Positions 16,096 to 27,300 of a stretch of 64,000 nucleotides of DNA are shown in pieces. The notes under the pieces were generated by a model that made no database searches, was not told the DNA's origin, and was given only the letters and a program-made list of their open reading frames with translations. The stretch covers positions 1-64,000 of the forward strand of contig CAYMFF010000003.1 of assembly GCA_964389575.1 (NCBI GenBank), in the 5' to 3' direction. The stretch is from JAGNRR01 sp964389575. Its GTDB lineage: Bacteria > Bacteroidota > Bacteroidia > Chitinophagales > Chitinophagaceae. Position 1 is the stretch's first letter, and every line of letters begins with the position of its first letter. A program made the translations under genes and the position numbers.

Positions 16096-17379
16096 ATGAG
16101 TAGCAGAAATTTAAGAATCATTTTTATCCTGGCGGTAGTTACTGCCATACTCATGTTAGCGACTCAATTGTATTGGGTGAAAGCATCTTATGATGTTGAA
16201 CACAAAATTTTTGATAGTAAAGTAGAAGAGAGTTTAAACAAAGTGGCAAAAGGACTTTTGCATGCCAGTGAAGATTATGCACCATCGATAAATAGAGCAA
16301 AAAAAGAAGGCAAGCATTACTTTACTGTTCAAATTGGAGATTCAATTAATAAAGTTGCTTTGGAGAAGCTACTAATTAGAGAATTAAACAATGAATCCAT
16401 TCTTTCTGACTTTGAATATGGAATTTATAATTGCACGGATAAAGAAATCAAGCACAGCCGATATGTATATCTTAGCAAAGATCGAAACGGCGATACGAAA
16501 GATGTGATTAAAGGATTTCAACATGCCAAAAATGAAAACAACTTTTTTGCGGTTCAATTTCCTACAAGAAACACATTTCTTTCTGGCGAAATGCTTAAGT
16601 GGTTAGTATCAACCGCCTTGCTTTTCGCGGTATTAATGATTTTGGGTTATGCCCTATTTATTATTTTCAAACAGAAAAGGTTGAGCGAGATTCAAAAGAA
16701 TTTTGTAAACAATATGACACATGAATTCAAGACACCGCTGGCCACAATAAAAATTTCGGCGGAGGTTCTTAAAAATCCAAACATAGTAAATAACCCACAA
16801 CGTTTATTGAACTATGCGACTATCGTTTCTAATGAAACAGCTCATCTCACCAAACAAGTAGAGCGGGTATTGCATATGGCCAAGAACAATAAGAATACGA
16901 TCGAACTAAATAAAGAACAGATTAATATCAAAGATCTGATAGACGAGATTACAGAAAAAACATATATCCCATTAATTCGATCTAGGGGCGGTTTTTTAAA
17001 TATTGAATTCCCTGATCCCAATCTTACAGTTTTGGCAGATTCTTTACATCTTAAGAACGTGATTGGCAACTTACTGGATAATGGCATAAAATACTGTGAT
17101 AGTGCTCCCAAAATGAAAATGACAGTATACCAGAAAGAAGATAATCTTCACATTGATATTCGAGACAATGGAATAGGTATTAGTAAAGAAAATCTAAAAA
17201 ATATCTTCAAACGGTTTTATCGAGTGCCTACTGGTAATATTCATAACGTAAAAGGATTTGGACTTGGTCTGAATTATGTGCGTTTAATATGCGAAAGACA
17301 CGGTGGAAAAATAACAGCGCAAAGTACACTTGGAAAAGGCAGTACATTTAGTATATTTATACCTTTAAATAAGAAATAA
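16096..17379 (+). CDS. Sensor histidine kinase
   Basis: 427 residues. Membrane helices lie at about 8-28 and 168-191, enclosing a periplasmic sensor of about 140 residues with no recognised domain. The phosphorylated residue is His209 in NNMTHEFKTPLATIK. The ATPase part has the N box GNLLDNGIKYC (325-334), DNGIGIS, and GFGLGLNYVRLICERHGG. The arrangement resembles RprX-type kinases of Bacteroidota, though the signal is unknown. The stop codon overlaps the response-regulator start (TAATG), a clear sign of translational coupling. Confidence 0.9.
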   Translation: MSSRNLRIIFILAVVTAILMLATQLYWVKASYDVEHKIFDSKVEESLNKVAKGLLHASEDYAPSINRAKKEGKHYFTVQIGDSINKVALEKLLIRELNNESILSDFEYGIYNCTDKEIKHSRYVYLSKDRNGDTKDVIKGFQHAKNENNFFAVQFPTRNTFLSGEMLKWLVSTALLFAVLMILGYALFIIFKQKRLSEIQKNFVNNMTHEFKTPLATIKISAEVLKNPNIVNNPQRLLNYATIVSNETAHLTKQVERVLHMAKNNKNTIELNKEQINIKDLIDEITEKTYIPLIRSRGGFLNIEFPDPNLTVLADSLHLKNVIGNLLDNGIKYCDSAPKMKMTVYQKEDNLHIDIRDNGIGISKENLKNIFKRFYRVPTGNIHNVKGFGLGLNYVRLICERHGGKITAQSTLGKGSTFSIFIPLNKK

Positions 17380-18125
17380 TGCCACAAAAAATCCAAATTT
17401 TACTAGTAGAAGATGATTCATCCCTAGGTTTCGTTGTTAAAGACGCACTAGAGGATAAGGGCTTTGAAGTAACCTTAGCCACCGATGGACAAGCCGGTTG
17501 GCAACAGTTTTCAAAGAACTTTTATGATTTATGCTTGATAGATGTAATGATGCCAGTAAAAGATGGTTTTACACTAGCACAGCAAATTAGAAGAAAGAAT
17601 GATTATATCCCGATTATTTTCCTTACTGCCAAAAGTATGCAAGAGGATAAAATTGCAGGTTTAAAAGCTGGAGCAGACGATTATATAACCAAACCATTTA
17701 GCATGGAAGAACTACTGTTAAGAATTGATGTTTTCTTAAAAAGAACAGTTGGTTCAGACACCGATGAAACCACCTTTAAACTTGGTACATCAACTTTCGA
17801 CTATGAAAATCTGACAATTCAAGGCGAAAAAATTGATACCAGATTAACGCAGAAGGAGGCAGACTTGCTTAGATTCTTTTGTTTAAATGCGAATAAGGTA
17901 GTTAAAAGAGAAGAAGTGCTGACTAAAGTTTGGGGTAAAGACGATTACTTCCTTGGTAGAAGTATGGATGTTTTTATAACAAAAATTAGAAAATACTTGA
18001 AGCAAGAAGAAGACATTGAGATTCAAACCATCCATGGCGTTGGCTTCAGATTCATCAATCCTTCTTTGCTCGAAGAGGGCGAAGATGAAAAAGGTAAAGA
18101 TGATACTAAAGATGCTGAAGAATAG
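17379..18125 (+). CDS. OmpR/PhoB-family response regulator
   Basis: 248 residues. The receiver domain (about 5-120) has the acidic pair EDD at 11-13, the phospho-acceptor Asp55 in LIDVMMP, Thr83 and Lys105 in the ITKPF motif. A winged-helix DNA-binding domain follows (about 135-232) with LTQKEADLLRFF, VVKREEVLTKVWG and the end TIHGVGFRF. The tail is an acidic EEGEDEKGKDDTKDAEE. It is coupled to the preceding kinase. Its last 20 bases overlap the convergent HIT gene. Comparable to RprY, but target genes cannot be named. Confidence 0.92.
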   Translation: MPQKIQILLVEDDSSLGFVVKDALEDKGFEVTLATDGQAGWQQFSKNFYDLCLIDVMMPVKDGFTLAQQIRRKNDYIPIIFLTAKSMQEDKIAGLKAGADDYITKPFSMEELLLRIDVFLKRTVGSDTDETTFKLGTSTFDYENLTIQGEKIDTRLTQKEADLLRFFCLNANKVVKREEVLTKVWGKDDYFLGRSMDVFITKIRKYLKQEEDIEIQTIHGVGFRFINPSLLEEGEDEKGKDDTKDAEE

Positions 18126-18498
18126 ATTCTTGCGCTCGTCGTAACTCTTCCTCAGATAATTCCAGCTTTTTTCTTGTGAAATTCAAATCATTCGCACTGT
18201 TTATTGGTGCTAGATGTAGGTGGGCATGCGGCACTTCTAATCCAATAACAGCCAAACCGCAACGATTGCAATCAAATGATTTTTCAATTGCCTGAGCAAT
18301 TGGCTTAGAAAATGTAAAAAGTTTATTGAGCAGACCATTATCCAAGTCAAAAAAATTATCAACTTCATATTTAGGAACGACTAAGGTATGCCCTTTTACC
18401 AGAGGAAAAATATCCAAAAAAGCATAAAAATCTTCGTCTTCTTTAATCTTATAAGATGGAATTTCTCCTTGAATAATCTGGGTAAAAATGCTAGCCAT
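18106..18498 (-). CDS. HIT family nucleotide hydrolase
   Basis: 130 residues. The histidine triad is HAHLHL (His91, His93, His95), preceded by GHTLVVPKYEVDNFFDL and CGLAVIGLEVPH, as in Hint-type purine nucleoside phosphoramidases. It starts two bases after the greA stop, so the two are likely one transcript. Its stop region overlaps the end of the response-regulator gene. Confidence 0.92.
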   Translation of the reverse strand: MASIFTQIIQGEIPSYKIKEDEDFYAFLDIFPLVKGHTLVVPKYEVDNFFDLDNGLLNKLFTFSKPIAQAIEKSFDCNRCGLAVIGLEVPHAHLHLAPINSANDLNFTRKKLELSEEELRRAQESILQHL

Positions 18499-18500
18499 TA

Positions 18501-18974
18501 CTAAATGCTTATTTCGTCAATCTTAAACTGAACAATTCCTCCTGGTGTTTCAACCTCAGCGACGTCTCCTACTTCTTTGCCTAAAAGACCAGCAGCTAAT
18601 GGCGATGTTACCGAAATTTTCTTTTGCTTAAGGTCAGCTTCATTCTCTGAAACGATTTGGTAAGTCAGCGATTTCTTATTCTTAAGATTAGTGATCGTTA
18701 CCTTATTTAGTATTGTCACCTTACTTAAATCAATATCTTTCAAATCCAATATCCGCGAATTAACCACTGCACTTTCAAGACGAGCTATTTTAGCCTCATG
18801 ATGCCCCTGTGCTTCCTTTGCAGCATCATATTCTGCATTCTCTTTTAAATCACCTTTTTCACGAGCTTCTGCAATGGCCTTGGCAATTGCATTGCGACCA
18901 GCTCCTTTAAGTTCTTTCAGTTCAGCCTTCATTTCATCTAGCGTCTCCTTTGTTACATATGTAATGTCACCCAT
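18501..18974 (-). CDS. greA: Transcription elongation factor GreA
   Basis: 157 residues when started at the ATG at 18972-18974, giving MGDITYVTKETLDEMK. A longer frame up to 19016 adds 14 residues unlike GreA and overlaps the upstream terminator. The coiled-coil N-terminal domain (to about 75) has the conserved REKGDLKENAEYDAAKEAQG, whose acidic tip stimulates transcript cleavage by stalled RNA polymerase. The C-terminal FKBP-like domain has SPLAAGLLGKEVGDVAEVETPGG. It is followed by the HIT gene. Confidence 0.95.
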   Translation of the reverse strand: MGDITYVTKETLDEMKAELKELKGAGRNAIAKAIAEAREKGDLKENAEYDAAKEAQGHHEAKIARLESAVVNSRILDLKDIDLSKVTILNKVTITNLKNKKSLTYQIVSENEADLKQKKISVTSPLAAGLLGKEVGDVAEVETPGGIVQFKIDEISI

Positions 18975-18991
18975 AGTTGTAGTTGTTTGTT

Positions 18992-19030
18992 TAAAACAAA
19001 ACAACGCTTCCCGCAAATGGAAAGCGTTGT
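18992..19030 (-). terminator. Terminator of the receptor/secreted protein/PorV operon
   Basis: On the minus strand ACAACGCTT (19030-19022) pairs with AAGCGTTGT (19009-19001) around a 12-base loop that can extend the stem. It is followed by TTTGTTTT. It lies 20 bases after the PorV-family stop and ahead of greA. Confidence 0.75.
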
Positions 19031-19049
19031 GAAATGTAAAATATTTTAA

Positions 19050-20201
19050 TTACTCGTCCTCTCCTAAATCAATATCTTCAACAGCATCAGCTCCACCACC
19101 TAAGAAAACACGCAAGGTAAGTGTATGATTTCCGCTATTAAAACGAGTATGATTGTATGAATAATCTAAGGCTAACTTCGTAGAAGATTTTCCAAAATCA
19201 GTCATAAAACCTACACCTGCTGCTAAGCCTGAATACAAGGTTGTATTATCACTTTCACTGATAATATCCGCCTCATAACGATAAGCCGCACGAAGATAAA
19301 ATTTCTCTTGATAAGCATATTCGGCAGCGAGTCCTACCCAATCTTTTGCATATGAATTTGATTTAAAAGTAAACATCGGTGTTAATCTATGCTTAGGCTC
19401 ATAATCAGAATCAATTGGATTTCCTTCATCGTCAAGTTCTTTTTTACCTTCATCCAAATAAATATCATAAGAAGCTCCAAGACTTAACTGCGATGGCAAT
19501 TGGAATTTCTCACTAGGATACTCTACAGTAATTTCGCCGTCTCCTGAAGGGGTGTTTCCATTAAATTTGAAACCATCTCCTGAAAATCTGACATCAGTTC
19601 CAATATTACGCAATGTGATGCCAATTTTTAAATTGTCTTTCTTACCTGTCTTATATTGTACACCGGCATCTATTCCTAATGCAGTAGCTCTGATATTTGT
19701 GACAGCTTCATTAACGAAAGTAACACCCAAACCAGCACTCATACTTTTTGAGAATGCCTTAGAATAAGCCAATGAGGCATTAAGAAAAGAGGGTTTGTAA
19801 GAACCAATCCCGCCTTGTGGGTTATCCACTGTTGTTACGGGTATTTCACCAAAACCTAATGACATCACATTTACACCCAGTACAGAAGATTTATCCTTAC
19901 CAATCGGTAATGCCACGCCGGCGTTACTTATGCTCATTCCACTTCCTGCTATATAGCGCGTGTGCGATAAACCAATTTCAGTATAATCTATATTGGCCAA
20001 TCCGGCTACGTTGTTTTTCATAGCTTCTAAGCCCTTAACATTGGCAACATTCAATGCAAATAGTCCACTAGATGCAGCCCACGGGTTGATCAATAATTCA
20101 CCTGCTGCTGCCTGCCCAGATCTATCTTTATTTCCGGCCCATGATACAGCGCAAATCATCAATATACCTATGGTAAGTACGATATGTTTTTTAATTCTCA
20201 T
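19050..20201 (-). CDS. PorV/PorQ-family outer-membrane protein
   Basis: 383 residues with a signal peptide ending near VSWAG. The mature protein is a FadL-like barrel typical of PorV: LINPWAASSGLFALNVANVKGLEAMKNNVAGLA, then LGVNVMSLGFGEIPVTT, FLNASLAYSKAFSKSMSAGLGV, and a C-terminal strand series ending in a short acidic tail DIDLGEDE. PorV shuttles T9SS cargo from the SprA translocon to the attachment complex. Bacteroidota encode several relatives. Because this copy is the last gene of an operon with a secreted protein and a TonB receptor, I infer it serves that cargo and is not the general PorV. It starts 39 bases after the preceding gene. Confidence 0.83.
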   Translation of the reverse strand: MRIKKHIVLTIGILMICAVSWAGNKDRSGQAAAGELLINPWAASSGLFALNVANVKGLEAMKNNVAGLANIDYTEIGLSHTRYIAGSGMSISNAGVALPIGKDKSSVLGVNVMSLGFGEIPVTTVDNPQGGIGSYKPSFLNASLAYSKAFSKSMSAGLGVTFVNEAVTNIRATALGIDAGVQYKTGKKDNLKIGITLRNIGTDVRFSGDGFKFNGNTPSGDGEITVEYPSEKFQLPSQLSLGASYDIYLDEGKKELDDEGNPIDSDYEPKHRLTPMFTFKSNSYAKDWVGLAAEYAYQEKFYLRAAYRYEADIISESDNTTLYSGLAAGVGFMTDFGKSSTKLALDYSYNHTRFNSGNHTLTLRVFLGGGADAVEDIDLGEDE

Positions 20202-20240
20202 TGTTTTCTATTGTCTGTTATAAAATAATTCTTTTTGTTC

Positions 20241-23200
20241 TTACTGTGTTACGATATCTACTGGCTTCATAGCTCCAAACCATTTCAATACCTTTTCACC
20301 TACACCATCTACGTTTACATGTATCAGATACATACCACTAGCAATCGGAATGTTTTGACTATTCTTCAAATCCCAGTCGATAAAAGTAGTGCTCGGATCA
20401 TTTTTCACTAATGTGCGAATTAAAGTACCATCAATTGTGTAAACCTTAATCGTAGCTTTCACTGGTAAATTGATAATTTTAATTCGATTATCTAATCTAC
20501 CCGTTTCATAAGCACTGTAGGAATAATACGGATTAGGAACTGGTTGAATATTATCTAATAATTCATCTGCCTTACCCGTGTAAACATTCCTGTCTCCACC
20601 GAAAGCAGTTGGCGCCAAATCCTTAGTACTGAAAGTATATAATGGCCATCCATTATTTACAGCCGTGTAATTTGGATCTGGAAGGTAGTTTGCATACGGA
20701 CGTTCTACACGAATTCTAATTTTCGTTTCTGTAGGAATTAATCCATCCTCTATACTAGTCATAGGAGCAAAAGGTGTACTCAATACATTACCAACCCACA
20801 TGATATTGTTGTATATCTCCTTCATGTTCAGGTTGTTATCTCCATACTTTGTTGCGGTTTCAGCATCTGCATCTCTAAGCTTAGAAATCGCATAAGCGCC
20901 TTCATCGTATTTTGTTCTCATAACATAAACCAAATGTTTACCTCCCCATTTCAAACTAAAGTTAACAGGATCAACAGCTCTAAATGTCGGATTGAAAATC
21001 ATATCATTTCCATTATCCTGTCCATTAGCTGATTCTTCACCGAAGAAAATATTTAGTCTTTCACCCGTTTCTACATTAATTGCATAACCTGGGAACCAAC
21101 TATAACCTGATTCTGTCGTGCTATAGGTTGGATTACCTTCTCCATCAGAACCTTTATCCCAAGCTGGATGCTTACGAATATTATATTTCGCTTGACCACC
21201 TTGACCAAAACCAACAACACCTACATGATCTGTCATTTCAACGACAGGACATTTAGACCATAGTGATTTATCAGAAGTGAAAACTATATCAACAGATTGA
21301 AGATTTACAATTGAACGAGAAATGATTCTGTCAGTAATTCTACTATACGAAACACCATTTCCACATTCACTTTTTCCTTCTTTTACCGTTAAGCCATAAG
21401 GCCCCCAAGTACCGCCAATGATATCTTCATAACGACCCACTTTATCTCCAGGAATTGCCCAGTCAGCCATATCACAACTCAATCCACCACCTTGCTGAAC
21501 AGCATCTGGAGCTGAAGCTCCAAAATCTTCTCCGGCACGAATCCAGTTGAACATACTACTTCCTTCTTGATCAGGGATTCCTGATAACCAAGGTAAATTA
21601 ATATCAGCATATGTAATTGTTGAGGTGATAAAAGCATTATCACCAGTAGTGTCATTATCTCCTGGTCGAAGGACCTGTTCTGCTGCAATAGATAATCCAT
21701 AAGATTGCAACAGCTGATCATTCAATTCAGCAATAGATCGGTCACTTCTGGCAATAGTCGTACCATTTGTCAAATCCTTTAAGATCCAATTGGTGCTGTC
21801 ACCAATTGCTCCTAAATCGGCACTCGTTCCAGTATGCGAAGCTCTAACTTCCATTGACAATTCGTAATCTGCCGCTCTTAGACTATCCGGTGTTGTAACA
21901 AAAATATCCATTGGTCCCATATTGCCTTGATAGGTTGGGTTATAATCTTGATTATTACCGCCATAAAGAATCTCATTAATAGATTCCATAGTAAGCTCCA
22001 TGTCTCTTCCTCCATTACCAGTACCTTCTACTTGAGTCAGTTCGATACCGGTACCATATTCAGCGTGATTTTGAACGTACATCGTGTCATATGCCGGATG
22101 AGGAGTAGCCTCAATAATACGAAGCGGTAATTCTTGTCCATCGGTTCTACTTTCAATATATTGAATGTCTTGTGTATTATCCGCATCAGTAGCTTCAAAT
22201 TCATTTTCACTTGACGCAGGAGTTGCACCTGATCCATCATCATCGTCATTATCAAATTTATTATACGCATAGGCAACTGCCATGTAATAGTAAGTCTTAT
22301 AGTTTACTAAATCTTTTGATGTTCCTGTTGAAAATGCATCTTCTGTAATTTGTAATGAATGAGTAATACCTTCATTGGCACCACTAACCATTAATTTTGG
22401 TTTATAGTAAGCATCAGAAATCTCAGGATCAATTTCAAAGTTCAGAAGATTATCAATATGGTTATCTTTATCACATTGGAATACAATTCTAGCAACATCC
22501 GTATTAACCGAGCCATCATTGCTTCTTATCTCAGAAAAAGAAACATTAGCATTAGCTAGTTGATAAACGATATAGCCTTCAAATTTATAGACACTATCCG
22601 GATAATTTTTCTTCACAGCCTTAGGAATCGATTCAAAATACTGCGGCTCATCAATGTCTGGAGCTGAAGTCCCGAAACCGTATAATTCATTGTAGTTATT
22701 TGAACCTTCAGGATTCGATAATTGAATTACCAACTTTCTATCCAACGGATGAATATTTAAATCTGGTGCTTGAGGTCCAAAAGGTAGCTCAAAATCGTTA
22801 TCGAACAAAGCTTGAGACTTATCATCACAAGTCAATATTTTAGAAAAACAGGCTGCTTTACCACCACCAACGCTTGGCACCCAAATAGCTCCAATTACAA
22901 TATCACTAGGTACAATACCTGGTATTAATTGGAAAGGACCAGCCGAGTGTACAAAACGTCTGTCATCTGGCACACGGTTACAGTCTGGCTCTGATATTCC
23001 ACCTTTACAAGGATCATCAGGATAAACACTTGATGCGTCACCACCGCTTCCGTTTAATGGATCACATCCCCATTTAAAACTAGTACCATCACTCCAACTT
23101 CCCGTCATATAATTATAAAACTCAGTTCCAATTGTAGGATCACCACTTCGACCTGCACCGTTCGTAAAATAAGTGAAAACACTCATTTTCAACTCGATGA

Positions 23201-24293
23201 AAGGTCTTGGATCAGAATTTGGAAAATTAGGATTATCTATACGAGGACCTTGAAAGAAATCAACGCCCACCATAGGCAAATCAGATCCGTAGCCTGTAGG
23301 TGTTTCATCAAAACCATCTCCATTATATAATATTCCTAAACCACGAGCTGTATCGCATCCAATAAAATCATCAAAGGCATTTCCTAAATCAGCGTCAGTC
23401 CAAGTAGCCATATACGTACTATCAATAATGGAAGTACTCCAGTTGTGCACTCTATAATTATAAAAAGTAGCGTCATTCAAACAATCACTGGTTGCAAAGG
23501 CAAAAGCCCCTAAATGAATCTCCACACCAATTGCATCAGATTGCGTTTGGGTTTTAGCGTCACCTTTATCATTAAATACATACCAGATATACTGATCACC
23601 TTTAATTTTTGGATAATCTCCTTTTAGCCAATTGTAAACATTATCTTCATCAACGTCTACAAATTCTGCCATTTCTCTATTCGGAATATTTAACAATGAA
23701 CCAGTAGCACCCGTGGCTGTTTTCGAACCTGTTGCTGAGTTTGCATTACGACCTGGCCATTCTTTTATCGCGTCTGGAATGCTCGCTTCGTTTGCAAAAA
23801 TACAACTAGGATCATTTCCACATGACTCAGCTAAATCGACAAAATCATTGATGTCCGCTCGGTTAACTTTCCAAAATCTATCCCACTCTGAACAGGTTTG
23901 AAAATCAACTGAAGCTCCATTAAATTCGTCTAATGGACCCGTCCAATAATCATTCCCTCGATTACGATAAGTTTGTGCCGCAACTTTCAATGATTGGGTC
24001 GAACGATCTATACCTCCAATCCAAATTGAACCTGCGAATAAGGCATTCGCGTTTCCACCTTTTGGTACTTCATAACGAGCAGCTCCTGCAGCTCTATCCC
24101 ACCATGCGTCTCCACCTGTCATTATTCTGGCTCTTACATTATTGATATCTAAATCAATAGTAGCAGTTGTTTGATTACATCCTGCTGCTGTTTTGTTCAA
24201 ACCGGGGGCTATTCTCTTTTCGCCAATCGTAGGCTTTGCAGTCAAACTAACTGTGAGCGCTAAGGCCAATACTGATAAAACTATTCTTTTCAT
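20241..24293 (-). CDS. Very large T9SS-type secreted protein
   Basis: 1350 residues with signal peptide MKRIVLSVLALALTVSLTAK. The start of the mature part (IDLDINNVRARIMTGGDAWWD) and a stretch with a GSIWIGGID motif are followed by about 1100 residues rich in Asp, Gly, Asn and aromatics, suggesting calcium-binding beta-rich surface modules. The C-terminal 100 residues resemble a FlgD/T9SS-like Ig domain: PVPNPYYSYSAYE, IKIINLPVKATIKVYTIDGTLIRTL, WDLKNSQNIPIASGMYLIHV and a short extension KWFGAMKPVD. It lies between a TonB-dependent receptor and a PorV-family gene, with gaps of 28 and 39 bases. Export by type IX secretion and surface location are inferred. No enzymatic domain is recognised. 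Confidence 0.8.
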   Translation of the reverse strand: MKRIVLSVLALALTVSLTAKPTIGEKRIAPGLNKTAAGCNQTTATIDLDINNVRARIMTGGDAWWDRAAGAARYEVPKGGNANALFAGSIWIGGIDRSTQSLKVAAQTYRNRGNDYWTGPLDEFNGASVDFQTCSEWDRFWKVNRADINDFVDLAESCGNDPSCIFANEASIPDAIKEWPGRNANSATGSKTATGATGSLLNIPNREMAEFVDVDEDNVYNWLKGDYPKIKGDQYIWYVFNDKGDAKTQTQSDAIGVEIHLGAFAFATSDCLNDATFYNYRVHNWSTSIIDSTYMATWTDADLGNAFDDFIGCDTARGLGILYNGDGFDETPTGYGSDLPMVGVDFFQGPRIDNPNFPNSDPRPFIELKMSVFTYFTNGAGRSGDPTIGTEFYNYMTGSWSDGTSFKWGCDPLNGSGGDASSVYPDDPCKGGISEPDCNRVPDDRRFVHSAGPFQLIPGIVPSDIVIGAIWVPSVGGGKAACFSKILTCDDKSQALFDNDFELPFGPQAPDLNIHPLDRKLVIQLSNPEGSNNYNELYGFGTSAPDIDEPQYFESIPKAVKKNYPDSVYKFEGYIVYQLANANVSFSEIRSNDGSVNTDVARIVFQCDKDNHIDNLLNFEIDPEISDAYYKPKLMVSGANEGITHSLQITEDAFSTGTSKDLVNYKTYYYMAVAYAYNKFDNDDDDGSGATPASSENEFEATDADNTQDIQYIESRTDGQELPLRIIEATPHPAYDTMYVQNHAEYGTGIELTQVEGTGNGGRDMELTMESINEILYGGNNQDYNPTYQGNMGPMDIFVTTPDSLRAADYELSMEVRASHTGTSADLGAIGDSTNWILKDLTNGTTIARSDRSIAELNDQLLQSYGLSIAAEQVLRPGDNDTTGDNAFITSTITYADINLPWLSGIPDQEGSSMFNWIRAGEDFGASAPDAVQQGGGLSCDMADWAIPGDKVGRYEDIIGGTWGPYGLTVKEGKSECGNGVSYSRITDRIISRSIVNLQSVDIVFTSDKSLWSKCPVVEMTDHVGVVGFGQGGQAKYNIRKHPAWDKGSDGEGNPTYSTTESGYSWFPGYAINVETGERLNIFFGEESANGQDNGNDMIFNPTFRAVDPVNFSLKWGGKHLVYVMRTKYDEGAYAISKLRDADAETATKYGDNNLNMKEIYNNIMWVGNVLSTPFAPMTSIEDGLIPTETKIRIRVERPYANYLPDPNYTAVNNGWPLYTFSTKDLAPTAFGGDRNVYTGKADELLDNIQPVPNPYYSYSAYETGRLDNRIKIINLPVKATIKVYTIDGTLIRTLVKNDPSTTFIDWDLKNSQNIPIASGMYLIHVNVDGVGEKVLKWFGAMKPVDIVTQ

Positions 24294-24321
24294 AATCTAT
24301 TCTTTAACGTTTCTGATTTTT

Positions 24322-27300
24322 TTAAAAGTTCATGGAAAATCCAACGTATGCTCTTCTTGGGTTATTAAAATTAAAAGGACTATTGATTCGAGTATTATAT
24401 AAGTCAATATAAGACTGATCAAATATTATTTCGGTGTTCAACTCTTGCTGACCTTGAGGAGATGCTAAGTACCCATCATCATCAGGCTCGCCAGAGTAAG
24501 AATAAAGACCTACTACGTTTCTTGTATTCAATAAGTTTTCAAAGTAAACAAAAACGGAACCAGAAAGTCTTTTACCACTGTTTTTGATAATCTCTCCTTG
24601 ATCATCTTTCTTTCTTCCTATTCTAGCGAAAGTCAAATTCTTATTAATTCTGAAATCCATATTAGAAGTCCATGGTCTTCTCGAACCATTGAACTTACCA
24701 ATGATAGGAATATTAGTAGCCGTTTGATTGATAGCAACCGCTCTTGCTCTTTTGGTATATGGTCTTCCACTACGTGCATTCAGTAGTAAGTTCATACTTA
24801 CTCCATTCAAGAGATAATGAACATTATCGTCTTTACCAATTTTCGGCCCTTTTCGGATATTCCCAAAGTTATAATCTATGTTCATACTTCCTATATGGCG
24901 AGTATCAAATGACATAGGGAATACCGTTCTTAAATTAGGTTGTCCTTGATTTATCAATGAAGACATGGACGCTGAATTTGAACCAGTACCTTCAGCAAAT
25001 TGCAAGGTGTAAGCGATAGACATTCTCAATGGAAGCTTTCGTGTTCCTTGTAATTTGTAATTAAATGTAAAACCTTTGGTACTTGAAAAATCTCGGTTAC
25101 CATATGAAGTATAGGTTCTTGGGTAAGCCAATACAAATTGTTGCAATTGAACTTGACCTTTACGTTCGTTGTAATATGCTTCAATCCCTATTTTACTATT
25201 CTTTGTAAGTCCTTGCTCAAAACCTAAACGATAGTTGATTGTTCGTTGCATTCTTAAATTTGCATTATTCAATGCTCCTGTTCTATCCGTAAAGAAATAA
25301 TAATCGTCCGGAGTCACAAAGTTATTCCCTTGTGGGTACTGCGTCATTATATCATAATTACCAAAGAACAATGCTTCATCAGATATGGGGAACGTGAATC
25401 GAATTCTAGGTGAAACAGCGATATCCGGAGCATAATCAGTAAAAGCATTATCAATATTATAACCTTCACTTTTAATACTATCTGTAACATCTGTTAACCA
25501 AGGTTGAATTGGCAATCCATTAGCATAATCCTCAGAAAGAATCGTTGGATCAGCAATTTCTTTTCCAAATGGATCATACCAAACATCACCACTTCGGTAC
25601 CCTACTAAGGTAGGAGTTGAGGCTTGATTATTATCTACATAAGGGACCCAATCAGTATCAAATCCTGCAGCTTTTGGATCTGGTGCCACTACATTAGTAG
25701 AAGGATCTTTTGCTAATCGATATTGATTGCTATTAATACCTGACAACTTTTGAACGCCATACAAAGAATATGGATCACGTAGTACATTTTGATTGGCATC
25801 AAAACGGTCAATACGCACACCTACATTAAATACCACATCTTTATACTTAAATAGGTCCGATATGTAACCAAACATATAATTTGGATTATAGGGCGCAATA
25901 GGTCTTAGTAAATCTCCACGGTCATCTCGCTTGGTCCAGAAATCTCTGAAATTCGGTTGATTGCGTTGAATGTTACCTAGGTAGTCATAACCATTGTAGT
26001 TCGTAAAAATATTGTTTCCATCATTGAATAAATCATCAGCCGAGAACATATCCAATGAGAAAGTTTCAGGTCCTAAGTTGTCGATATTTATAATATCTGT
26101 ATTATTCGGGTCACCAAAAAGTTTTGTTCGTAGCTCTTTAGAAAAACGTGTGATATCACTAGCAGCTAAGAAACGATTGTATTGCACCGTATCAAATTCA
26201 GAAAACTCTAATCCTGCATCCAACAATTGTTGCTCAGTATAATTATTACCTCCAACAACAAAAATTGGATTATCCTCATCTAAATTTTGGACGTGATTAT
26301 TTGTAATCAAACGCATAAGTGTCCAAAGATTACCCAAACGATTAGCTCCTACAGAATAACCTCTAGAAGTAATCTGCTGATACCCCAAACCAAATTCTAT
26401 CTGGTGTGTTATGGCGTCTTTATTTTCTTTATTTTTAATTCCTTGGTTTATATCAAAAGAGGCGCCTAAGTTTAAATCAAACTGATCAGATTGAGAGTAA
26501 CCGTAACTTGATATTTGACTACCCGGACCCGTCCAAAGACCATAAGCGTTACTGGGAGCATCTCCATTTCTCAATCCTTGAAAAGCTACCAAAGAAAAAA
26601 GGTTGTTTATGTTTAATCTTGAATCATTCATAACCTGATTCGTGTAATTTTCCAATAACGGATTATCTCCAGATGGAGTATAAGTTAAACCTGTGAAAGC
26701 ATCACCCACATATCTCCAACCCTCATATTCTGCACCACTTGGTCCATTAAACTTCTCATTAATATAAAAAGGTGAAGATTCTTGATTAAATCTACCTAGA
26801 TAACCATATCTAAATATATCGTCGCCGTGGTTTGGATTTTCTGATTGACCAAATGCTCGTTGATAAGATAACTGAACATTATAGAAGGCATTTGATATTA
26901 ATGCATCTTCATTATCGGCATCCGGTCTTCCAAGCGATTGTTGCATTTGAAGAAACCCTCTAGCCGTGTAACTATTATTTATAGAATTTGCTTCTGGCGC
27001 AAACATTGAATTAGCAAAACTCCAACCTTTGCTTCTGCCATAATTGAAATAAGTTCCCAATCTAAGATTCATTCTAGAAGTTGGAGCAAAATCTAATTTA
27101 CCTAAGTAGTTAAAACTATAGTTCTCTCCATTTTCTCTTGCACGGGTGGTTCTAAAATCATTGGCATTTACAGTCTCGGCTGTTGGCAAAAACAAACTTG
27201 TTCCTGAACCCAACGGATTAGTCGTCAGCGGATTTTGCTGCACTCTTGACAATGCTTCTGGGGTTAGTGTAGTATAACCATTATATGAAGGGTTCGGATC